Made by a program: the position numbers and the translations under genes. A stretch of 64,000 bases of DNA from Burkholderia lata (GTDB lineage Bacteria; Pseudomonadota; Gammaproteobacteria; Burkholderiales; Burkholderiaceae): positions 124,001-188,000 of the forward strand of contig NZ_CABVQK010000016.1 of the NCBI RefSeq assembly GCF_902499335.1, read 5' to 3'. Under the pieces are notes generated by a model. The model made no database searches. It worked only from the letters and a program-made list of their open reading frames with translations, and was not told the DNA's origin. Below, one piece after another: positions 34,741-43,473 of this stretch (the first letter of the stretch is position 1; the number at the start of each line of letters is the position of its first letter).

Positions 34741-36209
34741 GCACGACACCCGATCTCGCGTTCGATCCGCCGCTACACACGCGCCACTTCATCGACGGTA
34801 CCTGGCGTGCGAGCGTCGACGGCGCGACGTTGCCCGTCGTCGATCCGTCGACGGAAGCCGTTCTCGCCCACGTCAGCGCAGGGGGCGAGGCAGACGTCGA
34901 GCACGCCGTGCAAGCCGCGTCGCGCGCGTTTCCCGGCTGGAAACGCACGACGGGCGCCACGCGTGCGGCGCTGCTCCGCGCGATCGCGCGCGGCGTCGAC
35001 GCACGTCGCACGCGGCTCGCCACGCTGCAGTCGCTCAACAACGGCAAGCCGTTCGCCGAAGCCGAGATCGACGTCGCGGACGTGATCGCCACCTTCGACT
35101 ACTACGCGAGCCTCGCGGAGCGCCTCGACACCGACGGCGAAACCGAGATCGCGCTGCCCGACGCAGACCATCGCGCGTGGATCCGGCGCGAGCCGGCCGG
35201 CGTCGCCGCGCTGATCGTGCCGTGGAATTTCCCGATGGTGACGACGGCATGGAAGCTCGCACCCGCACTCGCGGCCGGCTGCACCGTCGTGCTGAAGCCG
35301 TCCGAGATCACGCCGCTGCCCGAGCTCGAACTCGCAGCGATCGCCGCCGAAGCGGGGCTGCCGCCCGGCGTGCTGAACGTCGTGACCGGCACCGGCCACG
35401 ACGTCGGCGCCCGCCTGTGCGCGCATCCGCTCGTCGCGAAGGTGTCGTTTACCGGCAGCACCGCGGTCGGTGCGCAGGTCATGAAGACGGCTGCGGACAC
35501 CATCAAGGGCGTCGGCCTCGAACTCGGCGGCAAATCGTCGATTGTCGTGTTCGACGACGCCGATCTCGATCACGCGGTCGAACTCGTCACGGGCGGCGGC
35601 CTGTTCAACGCCGGGCAGATGTGTTCTGCGACCTCGCGCGTGCTCGTCGCCGCGCCGCTTGCCGGCGACCTGATCGCGCGCCTCGCGCAGCGCATCGACG
35701 CGATCGTCGTCGGCCCGCCGTTCGCCCCCGGCGTGCAAATGGGCCCGTTGACGAATCGCGCGCAATACGAGCGCGTGCAGCGCCACATCGCACAGGGCCG
35801 GGCCGACGGCGCGCGGCTCGTGACGGGCGGCAATGCGCTCGACGGCCCCGGCTACTTCATCCGTCCCGCGCTGTTCGCCGACGTGCCGGCCGACAGCGCA
35901 CTATGGTGTGAAGAAATCTTCGGACCCGTGCTGTGCGTCCGCGCATTCGACACCGAGGAGGATGCGATCGCGGCCGCGAACGACACCGAATACGGGCTCG
36001 TCGCAACCGTCGTCACGCGCGACACGGCGCGCGCCAGGCGGGTGGCCGGCGCGCTCGAGGCGGGCGTCGTGTGGATCAACACGCCGCAACTGATCTATCC
36101 GCAAACCTCATGGGGCGGCTACAAGCGCAGCAGCATCGGACGCGAGCTGGGCCCGTTCGGGCTCGCCGCGTTCCAGGAGATCAAGCAGGTCATGATGCCG
36201 GCCGGCTGA
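34737..36209 (+). CDS. Aldehyde dehydrogenase, likely for 4-guanidinobutyraldehyde
   Basis: A 490-aa aldehyde dehydrogenase with VPWNFPM (161-167), GSTAVG, Glu262 in LELGGKSS and Cys296 in NAGQMCSATSR, the betaine-aldehyde/aminoaldehyde type. Translational coupling to the ketoarginine decarboxylase (ATGA overlap) indicates that it oxidises that enzyme's product, 4-guanidinobutyraldehyde, to 4-guanidinobutyrate with NAD(P)+, as KauB does. Downstream guanidinobutyrase is not present in this window. Confidence 0.88.
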   Translation: MSTTPDLAFDPPLHTRHFIDGTWRASVDGATLPVVDPSTEAVLAHVSAGGEADVEHAVQAASRAFPGWKRTTGATRAALLRAIARGVDARRTRLATLQSLNNGKPFAEAEIDVADVIATFDYYASLAERLDTDGETEIALPDADHRAWIRREPAGVAALIVPWNFPMVTTAWKLAPALAAGCTVVLKPSEITPLPELELAAIAAEAGLPPGVLNVVTGTGHDVGARLCAHPLVAKVSFTGSTAVGAQVMKTAADTIKGVGLELGGKSSIVVFDDADLDHAVELVTGGGLFNAGQMCSATSRVLVAAPLAGDLIARLAQRIDAIVVGPPFAPGVQMGPLTNRAQYERVQRHIAQGRADGARLVTGGNALDGPGYFIRPALFADVPADSALWCEEIFGPVLCVRAFDTEEDAIAAANDTEYGLVATVVTRDTARARRVAGALEAGVVWINTPQLIYPQTSWGGYKRSSIGRELGPFGLAAFQEIKQVMMPAG

Positions 36210-36232
36210 GGTCGCCGGGCCATGCGTTTATG

Positions 36233-36287
36233 TCATGCCGCGCATGCGGATATTTCGTTTGTTGCGGAAATTTGACCTCCCTACAGT
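36233..36287 (+). promoter_or_regulatory. Second promoter with the shared 14-bp motif
   Basis: TCATGCCGCGCATG (36233-36246), 12 bases, TTGTTG (36259-36264), 17 bases, TACAGT (36282-36287). It lies in the 149-base gap before the polyamine-type binding-protein gene and repeats the architecture of the first promoter of the locus, so both are probably switched together. Confidence 0.65.
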
Positions 36288-36358
36288 TCATCCACACCCC
36301 GCGCCGCAGTTCGGCGACCGGCATCGGACCACACGGCATCGTTCATCAGGAGACGGCC

Positions 36359-37456
36359 ATGCAACACTTCAAGGCGGGAAGAAGGCAGGTGATCAAAACC
36401 CTCGGCACGGCACTCGCTGCATCCGCCCTTCCGATGCCATTCATCAGTACTGCGAAGGCACAGACGACCAGCTTCGCGGGCAAGACGCTGCGCCTGCTCA
36501 CGTGGTCCGACGATACCGGCGCGGCCGCGCTGCGCAACATCGCGGAGAGCTTCAGCAAGCAGACCGGCGCACGCGTGATCGCCGATCGCGCGGACGGCAC
36601 GTCGGGGATGGTCGCGAAGGTCAAGGCCGCGGGCGAGCGGCCGACCTACGACGTCATCACGCTCGCCGGCGTCGGTGCGGCCGGTCTCGCGGACGCCGGC
36701 CTGCTCGCGAAACCCGACCTGAACCGGCTGCCGAACCTGAAGGACGTCGCGCCGCAATACCGCACCGGCGCGAACGGCTTCGGCATCGGCTACCTGCTGT
36801 GGTCCGACGGGCTGATCTACAACACGGCGACCGTGAAGAGCGCACCGTCGAGCTACGAGGCCCTGTGGGATCCGAAGTATGCGGGCCGCCTGTTCCTGCC
36901 GCCGCCCGAGTGGGCCGAAGCGGTCGACCTCGCGATCATCGCGGCGAAGCTGGCCGGCGGGTCGCAGCAGAACATCGATCCGGGATTCAGGAAGCTCGCG
37001 CAACTGAAGGATCGCGTGATGACCCTCGGCGAAAACCCGAACCAGATCGCCGACCTGTTCCGCACGGGCTCGCTCGACATCGGCGGCATCTATTCGCCCG
37101 CGTTCTTCCCGGACCAGATCCGCAAGCCCGACTACAAGATGGGCGTGACGTACGGGATGAAGGAAGGCTTCGCGACGCAGCTGATGTTCACCGTGATTCC
37201 GAAGGCACACCCGGGCGACCTCGACCTGATCCACGCGTTCATCAATCATTCGCTCGACGCGGGCGTACAAGGCCGGATGGCGGCCGACGTCCTGAACGGC
37301 CCCGTGAACGGCAAGGCCGTGATTCCGGCGGAAAGCCGCGCGTTCGTGCCGTCGCCGCAGCAGATCGCGGAGAAAGCCGTGCTGCATGACGACAAGGCGC
37401 TCGCGGCCGTCCAGCCGGCATGGATCAAGCGCTACACCGGCCTCTTCTCGGCATAA
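36359..37456 (+). CDS. ABC transporter periplasmic binding protein, polyamine (PotD/PotF) type
   Basis: A 365-aa substrate-binding protein of the spermidine/putrescine class. The N-terminus has a twin-arginine-like signal (GRRQVIKTLG) ending in AKAQ, then TLRLLTWSDDTGAAALRNI, the group's typical first strand. It would bind a cationic amine or guanidino compound in the periplasm. AGGAGA precedes the ATG. It starts a four-gene ABC operon (binding protein, two permeases, ATPase). In this locus 4-guanidinobutyrate, agmatine or arginine-like solutes are the likely ligands; that is inference. Confidence 0.88.
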   Translation: MQHFKAGRRQVIKTLGTALAASALPMPFISTAKAQTTSFAGKTLRLLTWSDDTGAAALRNIAESFSKQTGARVIADRADGTSGMVAKVKAAGERPTYDVITLAGVGAAGLADAGLLAKPDLNRLPNLKDVAPQYRTGANGFGIGYLLWSDGLIYNTATVKSAPSSYEALWDPKYAGRLFLPPPEWAEAVDLAIIAAKLAGGSQQNIDPGFRKLAQLKDRVMTLGENPNQIADLFRTGSLDIGGIYSPAFFPDQIRKPDYKMGVTYGMKEGFATQLMFTVIPKAHPGDLDLIHAFINHSLDAGVQGRMAADVLNGPVNGKAVIPAESRAFVPSPQQIAEKAVLHDDKALAAVQPAWIKRYTGLFSA

Positions 37457-37460
37457 CGAC

Positions 37461-38384
37461 ATGGCCTCCCTGTCCTCACCCCACGATGCAGGGCCGGCCG
37501 TCGCAGGCGCGGCCGGCGCGGGTGCCGATGCGCCCGCGCTGCCCGGCGTGCCGCCCTGGCTGCTGCTCGCGCCCATCCTCGCGTTCCTCGCGGTGCTCGC
37601 CGCCGCGACCGTCACGGTATTGCGCATGAGCGTCGGCGTGTCCGGCGACGAATGGCGGACCTTCACGCTGCAGAACTACCTCGATCTCGCGGACCCGTAC
37701 TTCACGAAGTCGCTGTGGCTCACGCTGCGCCTCGCGTTCCAGAGCATGGTGTGCGCGGTGCTGCTCGCGATCCCGGTGGCGCTCGCGATGGCACGGACCG
37801 AATCGCGGCTCGCGCGCCGGTTGCTGCTCGCCGGTGTCCTGTTGCCGCTGCTCGTGAACCTGCTGCTGCAAGGCTATGGCTGGCTCGTGATGCTCGGCCC
37901 GGCCGGGTTGCTCAACCGCGCGCTGCTGGCCACCGGCGTGATCGGGCGGCCGCTGCAGTTGCTGTACCGCGAGCACGGCGTGCTGCTCGGACTGATCCAG
38001 ACCGCGTTTCCGCTCGCCGTGCTGCCGCTGTCGAGCGCGCTGCGCGCGGTGTCCCGCGCGTACGACGAAGCCGCCGCGACGCTCGGCGCGAGCCGCTGGC
38101 AGACGCTACGGCACGTGACCTTGCCGCTCGCGATGCCCGGCCTCGTCTCCGGCGCGCTGCTCGTGTTCGCGTACAACGCCAGCGCATTCGCGGTGCCACT
38201 GCTGCTCGGCGGCCGGCGCGTGCCGATGCTTGCGGTGCTCGTGCACGACCAGGTCGCACCGCTGCTCAACTGGCCCGCCGCGTCGGCATCCGGCGTCGTG
38301 CTGATGGGTGCGACGCTCGTCGTGATGGCAGTGTCGCAGCGCCTCGTGCGCACCCTGCAACGTGCCGACGAGGTGAACCGATGA
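37461..38384 (+). CDS. ABC transporter permease, PotB/PotH type
   Basis: A 307-aa inner-membrane permease with six hydrophobic segments and the ATPase-contact EAA loop (DEAAATLGASRWQTLRHVTLPLAMPGL region). It starts four bases after the binding-protein stop. The frame could begin 25 codons earlier inside the previous gene; the ATG at 37461 gives a normal cytoplasmic N-terminus. It pairs with the next permease to make the channel. Confidence 0.9.
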   Translation: MASLSSPHDAGPAVAGAAGAGADAPALPGVPPWLLLAPILAFLAVLAAATVTVLRMSVGVSGDEWRTFTLQNYLDLADPYFTKSLWLTLRLAFQSMVCAVLLAIPVALAMARTESRLARRLLLAGVLLPLLVNLLLQGYGWLVMLGPAGLLNRALLATGVIGRPLQLLYREHGVLLGLIQTAFPLAVLPLSSALRAVSRAYDEAAATLGASRWQTLRHVTLPLAMPGLVSGALLVFAYNASAFAVPLLLGGRRVPMLAVLVHDQVAPLLNWPAASASGVVLMGATLVVMAVSQRLVRTLQRADEVNR

Positions 38385-39223
38385 ATGCCCTGCTCCTGCG
38401 CGCGCCGATGCCCGGCCGCCTCGGACGCGTGACCGGCGCGCTCGCGACGCTCGTGCTGTTGCTCGCGGCGCTGCCGATCCTGACGATGATCACGATGTCG
38501 TTCGGCGCATCGGGCACGCTCGAATTCCCCCCGCGCGAATTCAGCCTGCACTGGTATCGCACTGCGTGGCAGACGTTCGTGTCGTCCGATGCGGGTAGTG
38601 CCCAGTCGATGGGCGCCGCGTTGACGACGAGCCTCGTCGTCGCGGTCGCGACGATGCTGATCGCGACCGCCGTGTCGGTACCCGCGGCATACGCGCTGTC
38701 CCGCTACCGCTTCCGCGGCAAGACGCTCGTCGAGCAGCTCGTCGCGTTGCCGATCGTCTACCCGCTCGTGATGCTCGGCCTCGCGCTGCTGATCGTGTTC
38801 AACGCGCTGCCGGTCGAGCTCGGCATCGTGCGGCTCGTCGTCGCGCACGTGATCCTGACGCTGCCGTTCACGGTGAAGAACTGCGCGGCCTCGGTCGCGT
38901 CGATCGGCCCCGACTTCGAGGAAGCCGCGTGCCTGATGGGCGCGAGCCCGCGCCGCGCGCTCGTCGACGTCGTGCTGCCGCTGATGCGGCCCGGCATCCT
39001 CGCGGGGATGCTGTTCGCCTTCATCGTGTCGTTCAACGAATTCACGGTGACGTTCTTCCTGTACAGCATCGACACGATGACCCTGCCGGTCTGGCTCTAC
39101 AGCCGCACCGTCTCGTCGCTCGACCCGACCGTGTTCTGCTTCGCCGTGTTCACCGTCGCGATCGATTTCGCGCTGATCTGGATGCTCGAAAAACTCGTCG
39201 GCGACAAGGGTGTCGCGCTCTGA
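38381..39223 (+). CDS. ABC transporter permease, PotC/PotI type
   Basis: A 280-aa permease with six membrane segments, the FSLHWYRTAW periplasmic motif common to PotC proteins and the EAA loop EEAACLMGASPRRALVDVV. Its ATG overlaps the stop of the first permease (ATGA), so the two halves of the channel are made together. Confidence 0.9.
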   Translation: MNALLLRAPMPGRLGRVTGALATLVLLLAALPILTMITMSFGASGTLEFPPREFSLHWYRTAWQTFVSSDAGSAQSMGAALTTSLVVAVATMLIATAVSVPAAYALSRYRFRGKTLVEQLVALPIVYPLVMLGLALLIVFNALPVELGIVRLVVAHVILTLPFTVKNCAASVASIGPDFEEAACLMGASPRRALVDVVLPLMRPGILAGMLFAFIVSFNEFTVTFFLYSIDTMTLPVWLYSRTVSSLDPTVFCFAVFTVAIDFALIWMLEKLVGDKGVAL

Positions 39224-39263
39224 CGCGCACGCTGCCCCGCCCTCGCCCGTGCAAGGAACCCTC

Positions 39264-40334
39264 ATGAACCAGCTCATCCTCCAGAACGTGACGAAGCGCT
39301 TCCATCAGGCGTATGCGGTCGATCACGTCGATCTGTCGGTACCGGACGGCAAACTCGTCTGCTTTCTCGGCCCGTCCGGCTGCGGCAAGACCACGCTGAT
39401 GCGGATCATCGCCGGCCTCGAAACGCCGACCTCCGGCACGCTGACGTTCGCCGGCCGCGACCTCACGCACGTGCCCGCCAACCGGCGCGACTTCGGCATG
39501 GTGTTCCAGTCGCTCGCGCTGTTTCCGCACATGACGGTCGCGCAGAACATCGCGTATCCGCTGCGGCTGCGCAAGACGGACAAGGCCGCGCAGGCACGGC
39601 GCGTGGCCGAGCTGCTGGAGCTGATCCAGCTGCCGCACATGGCCGACCGGCTCGTCACGCAACTGTCGGGCGGGCAGCGCCAGCGTGTCGCGATTGCGCG
39701 TGCAATCGCATCGTCACCGCGCCTGCTGCTGCTCGACGAGCCGTTGTCGGCACTCGACGCGAAGCTGCGCGAGGCGATGCAGGTCGAGATCCGGCTGCTC
39801 CAGCAACGGCTCGGCATCACGACGATCATGGTCACGCACGACCAGCGCGAAGCGATGACGATGGCCGACGAGATCGTCGTGATGGAGCAAGGCCGGATCC
39901 AGCAGGTCGGCCGGCCGCTCGACATCTATCGCGATCCGGTCAACGAATTCGTCGCCGATTTCATCGGCCTCGGCAACATCCTGCCGATCGCGTGCGACGG
40001 CGACGACGCCATCGTCCTGCCGGGCGGGCAGCGTCTCGCGATCCGGCGCGCGCCGGACACGCCACGCGCGACCGACGACGTGCGCCTGCTGATTCGTCCC
40101 GAGGATATCTGCGTGCGTCCGGGCCAACCGGCTTCGGCACCGAATACGCTGGCCGGCACGATCACGTTCGTGCGCGACGTCGGCGCGTCGATCGAAGCGA
40201 CGATCGACTGCCAGGGCTTCACGCTGACGGCCGCGACGACGCCGCGCGAGACGCCCGACCTCCATGTCGGCATGCCGGTACTCGCGGAACTACCCGCCCA
40301 TGCCTGCAAGCTCATCGCCGCCCGCGGCGCCTGA
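39264..40334 (+). CDS. ABC transporter ATPase, PotA/PotG type
   Basis: A 356-aa ATPase with Walker A GPSGCGKTT, signature LSGGQRQRVAIARAI, Walker B LLLLDEPLSALD and a C-terminal TOBE regulatory domain (RPEDICVRPGQ). It energises the polyamine-type importer. The ATG at 39264 follows GGAACCCTC, 40 bases after the second permease. Confidence 0.92.
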   Translation: MNQLILQNVTKRFHQAYAVDHVDLSVPDGKLVCFLGPSGCGKTTLMRIIAGLETPTSGTLTFAGRDLTHVPANRRDFGMVFQSLALFPHMTVAQNIAYPLRLRKTDKAAQARRVAELLELIQLPHMADRLVTQLSGGQRQRVAIARAIASSPRLLLLDEPLSALDAKLREAMQVEIRLLQQRLGITTIMVTHDQREAMTMADEIVVMEQGRIQQVGRPLDIYRDPVNEFVADFIGLGNILPIACDGDDAIVLPGGQRLAIRRAPDTPRATDDVRLLIRPEDICVRPGQPASAPNTLAGTITFVRDVGASIEATIDCQGFTLTAATTPRETPDLHVGMPVLAELPAHACKLIAARGA

Positions 40335-40374
40335 TGTCTGTTCCTTTCTCCAGCGCAGCAACGAGGATCTCACC

Positions 40375-41199
40375 ATGAACGCAACGTCCCAAGCCACCCG
40401 CCACGTGCAGCGCCTGCTCGCCCGTACCGCCCTCCTCTGCGCCTGTGCCGGCACCGCGGCCCTGGCCGCGTTCGCGCCGCTCGCGCATGCCGATGCACTC
40501 GACACGATCGCGAAATCGGGCGTCGTACGCATCGGCGTGTTCGAGGATTACCCGCCGTTCGGCTCGATCGGCCCCGACATGAAGCCGCAAGGCTACGACA
40601 TCGACATGGCGAACCTGATCGGCAAGGCGCTCAACGCGAAAGTCGAACTCGTGCAGGTCACCGGCGACAACCGGATGGCCTATCTCGCCGACCGCAAGAC
40701 CGACATGCTGCTGTCGGTCGGACAGACGCCGGAACGCACGAAGGTGATCGACTTCTCGAACGCGTATGCACCGTACTACCTCGCCGTGTTCGGCCCGAAG
40801 TCGCTGGCCGTGAAGGGCAACGCCGATCTCGCCGGCAAGTCGGTCGCTGTCGCGCGCGGCACGCTCGAGGACCTGAGCGTCAGCAAGGTCGCGCCGCCGA
40901 CCGCGACGATCAAGCGCTTCGACGACCCGAACGGCGCGATCGCCGCGTTCCTGTCGGGACAGGCGCAGTTGCTCGTGGTCGGCAACGACGTCGGCGCGAC
41001 GATCATCGCGCGCCATCCGTCGATCGACCCGGAGCAGAAGTTCTCGCTGTTCAGCTCGCCCGATCACGTCGGCCTGAACAAGAACGAGCCGCGCCTGATG
41101 CAGAAGGTCAACGACGCGATCGCCGGCGCCCGGAAGAGCGGCACGCTGAATACGTTGTCGCAGAAGTGGCTGCACGCGGCACTGCCGGCCGACCTGTAA
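40375..41199 (+). CDS. Amino-acid ABC transporter periplasmic binding protein
   Basis: A 274-aa type 3 solute-binding protein with a signal peptide ending near AHADA and the family opening SGVVRIGVFEDYPPFGSIG, followed by GYDIDMANLIGKAL and GQTPERTKVIDFSNAYAP. It binds a polar amino acid or guanidino/amino acid-like ligand. It begins a second ABC system (binding protein, two permeases, ATPase) directly after the polyamine-type one, 40 bases away. Confidence 0.92.
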   Translation: MNATSQATRHVQRLLARTALLCACAGTAALAAFAPLAHADALDTIAKSGVVRIGVFEDYPPFGSIGPDMKPQGYDIDMANLIGKALNAKVELVQVTGDNRMAYLADRKTDMLLSVGQTPERTKVIDFSNAYAPYYLAVFGPKSLAVKGNADLAGKSVAVARGTLEDLSVSKVAPPTATIKRFDDPNGAIAAFLSGQAQLLVVGNDVGATIIARHPSIDPEQKFSLFSSPDHVGLNKNEPRLMQKVNDAIAGARKSGTLNTLSQKWLHAALPADL

Positions 41200-41242
41200 T
41201 GCGCACCGCCCCCGCCCCGCATTCACGACGAAAGGCATCGCG

Positions 41243-42007
41243 ATGACCTACGTGTTCGACTTCAGCGATTTCGGCCTGTACGCCGGCATGCTCGCGCGCG
41301 GCATCGGCGTGACGCTCGGCCTCACCGCGGCCTCCACCGTGCTGGGCGGCCTGATCGGCACCGCCGGCGCGTGGGTCGCGCTCGCCGGGCCGCGGTGGGC
41401 GCGCGCGCTCGTCGCGGCCTACGTCGAGCTGATCCGCAATACGCCGTTCCTGGTCCAGCTGTTCTTCATCTTCTTCGGACTGCCCGGGATCGGTGTGCAC
41501 ATCGACGAAGCACAGGCAGCCGTGCTGGCGATGACGGTCAACCTCGGCGCGTACGCGGTCGAGATCCTGCGCGCCGGCATCGAATCGGTGCCGCACGGGC
41601 AAGTGCAGGCCGCGCGCGCGCTCGGGCTGCACGGCCGGCAGGTGTTCGGTCACGTCGTGCTGCCGCAGGCGCTCGCGAACGTGTATCCCGCGCTGCTCGG
41701 GCAGGTGCTGATCGTGATGCTCGGCTCTGCGGTCGTCTCGCAGATCTCGGTACCCGACCTGACGTATGCGGCAAACTTCATCCAGTCGCGCAATTTCCGT
41801 GCGTTCGAGATCTACATCGTCGTGACCGCGATCTACCTGTTGCTGTCGATCGCGCTGCGCATGCTGCTCAATCGCGTCGGCCGGCGGCTGTTCTCGGGCC
41901 GCACGCAGCGCGGCGCGGCAGCCACGCCGCCGCGCACCCGGTTTGCGCGCTTCACGTGGCGCGCCCGCTCTCCCGACACCCGCCTTCCCACGGAGCGTGC
42001 ACGATGA
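41243..42007 (+). CDS. Amino-acid ABC transporter permease (HisQ/GltJ type)
   Basis: A 254-aa permease with the polar amino-acid class motif LIRNTPFLVQLFFIFFGLP and the EAA loop QAARALGLHGRQVFGHVVLPQAL. About five to six membrane segments. A proline/arginine-rich C-terminal tail after RRLFSG is unusual for the family. AAAGG precedes the ATG. Confidence 0.9.
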   Translation: MTYVFDFSDFGLYAGMLARGIGVTLGLTAASTVLGGLIGTAGAWVALAGPRWARALVAAYVELIRNTPFLVQLFFIFFGLPGIGVHIDEAQAAVLAMTVNLGAYAVEILRAGIESVPHGQVQAARALGLHGRQVFGHVVLPQALANVYPALLGQVLIVMLGSAVVSQISVPDLTYAANFIQSRNFRAFEIYIVVTAIYLLLSIALRMLLNRVGRRLFSGRTQRGAAATPPRTRFARFTWRARSPDTRLPTERAR

Positions 42008-42660
42008 TCGAATTCACCTTCCAGGACATTGCGTGGAACCTGCTGCTCGCCGCGCGCTGGACCGTGCTGCTGTCGCTGATCACGTTCGTCGGCGGCAGCG
42101 CCGCCGGGTTCGCGCTGCTGGCGATGCGCATCTCGGCGTCGGTCGCGCTGCGCCGCTTCGTGATCCTGTACGTCGAGCTGTTTCAGGGCACGCCGCTGCT
42201 GATGCAGCTGTTCCTCGGCTTCTTCGGACTGCCGCTCGTCGGCATCGACGTGACGCCATGGGTTGCCGCGTCGGTCGTGCTGACGCTGAACGCGAGCGCG
42301 TACCTGACCGACATCTGGCGCGGCTGCGTCGACGCGGTACCGCGCGGCCAGTGGAACGCGGCGGCCAGCCTCGGCATGACGTGGACCCAGCAATTGCGCT
42401 ATGTGGTGTGGCCGCAGGCATGGAAGATCGCGCTGCCGCCGACCGTCGGCTTCCTCGTGCAGGCGGTGAAGAGCACCGCGCTGACGTCGATCATCGGGCT
42501 GACCGAGCTGACCAAGACGGGCAACATCATCACCAACGCCGTATTCAAGCCGTTTCCGATCTACGCGATGGTCGCACTGCTCTACTTCGCGATGTGCTTC
42601 CCGCTGACGTGGTATGCCCGCGTGCTCGAACGTCGCTATCGCGTCGCGAAGGCACGCTGA
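42004..42660 (+). CDS. Amino-acid ABC transporter permease (HisM/GltK type)
   Basis: A 218-aa permease, partner of the previous one, with VELFQGTPLLMQLFLGFFGLP and the EAA loop NAAASLGMTWTQQLRYVVWPQAW, plus the FLVQAVKSTALTSIIGLTEL segment of the class. The ATG overlaps the previous stop (ATGA), so the two are coupled. Confidence 0.91.
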   Translation: MIEFTFQDIAWNLLLAARWTVLLSLITFVGGSAAGFALLAMRISASVALRRFVILYVELFQGTPLLMQLFLGFFGLPLVGIDVTPWVAASVVLTLNASAYLTDIWRGCVDAVPRGQWNAAASLGMTWTQQLRYVVWPQAWKIALPPTVGFLVQAVKSTALTSIIGLTELTKTGNIITNAVFKPFPIYAMVALLYFAMCFPLTWYARVLERRYRVAKAR

Positions 42661-42698
42661 ACCGGCGCCGCGCGCGTCATTACGATCCAGGGATTCCC

Positions 42699-43424
42699 AT
42701 GATTTCCATCAGCAACGTTTCGAAGTGGTACGGCCAGTTTCAGGTCCTCACCGACTGCACGACCGAGGTCAAGAAAGGCGAAGTGGTCGTCGTGTGCGGC
42801 CCGTCGGGCTCGGGCAAGTCGACGCTGATCAAGACCGTGAACGGCCTCGAGCCGTTCCAGCAGGGCGGAATCCTCGTGAACGGCCAGTCGGTCGGCGACA
42901 GGAAGACGAACCTGTCGAAGCTGCGCTCGAAGGTCGGGATGGTGTTCCAGCATTTCGAGCTGTTCCCGCACCTGTCGATCACCGAGAACCTGACGCTCGC
43001 GCAGGTCAAGGTGCTCGGCCGCGGCAAGGACGAGGCGAACGAGAAGGGCCTGAAGCTGCTCGACCGCGTCGGCCTGAAGGCGCATGCGCACAAGTTCCCG
43101 GGCCAGCTGTCGGGCGGCCAGCAGCAGCGTGTCGCGATTGCGCGCGCGCTGTCGATGGATCCGATCGCGATGCTGTTCGACGAGCCGACGTCCGCGCTCG
43201 ACCCCGAGATGATCAACGAAGTGCTCGACGTGATGGTCGAACTCGCGCAGGAAGGGATGACGATGATGGTCGTCACGCACGAGATGGGCTTCGCGAAGAA
43301 GGTCGCCCATCGCGTGATCTTCATGGACAAGGGCGCGATCGTCGAGGACGACCGCAAGGACGATTTCTTCTCGAATCCGAAATCGGAACGCGCGAAGGAT
43401 TTCCTCGCGAAGATCCTGCACTGA
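42699..43424 (+). CDS. Amino-acid ABC transporter ATPase (GltL/GlnQ type)
   Basis: A 241-aa ATPase with Walker A GPSGSGKST (34-42), signature LSGGQQQRVAIARAL, Walker B AMLFDEPTSALDP and the H-loop VVTHEMGFA. It powers the polar amino-acid importer encoded just upstream and closes the second ABC operon. Confidence 0.94.
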   Translation: MISISNVSKWYGQFQVLTDCTTEVKKGEVVVVCGPSGSGKSTLIKTVNGLEPFQQGGILVNGQSVGDRKTNLSKLRSKVGMVFQHFELFPHLSITENLTLAQVKVLGRGKDEANEKGLKLLDRVGLKAHAHKFPGQLSGGQQQRVAIARALSMDPIAMLFDEPTSALDPEMINEVLDVMVELAQEGMTMMVVTHEMGFAKKVAHRVIFMDKGAIVEDDRKDDFFSNPKSERAKDFLAKILH

Positions 43425-43473
43425 GCGATACCGCGGCGCGCCGTCACGCGCCCGTTCCACCCCGACTCTCCCG

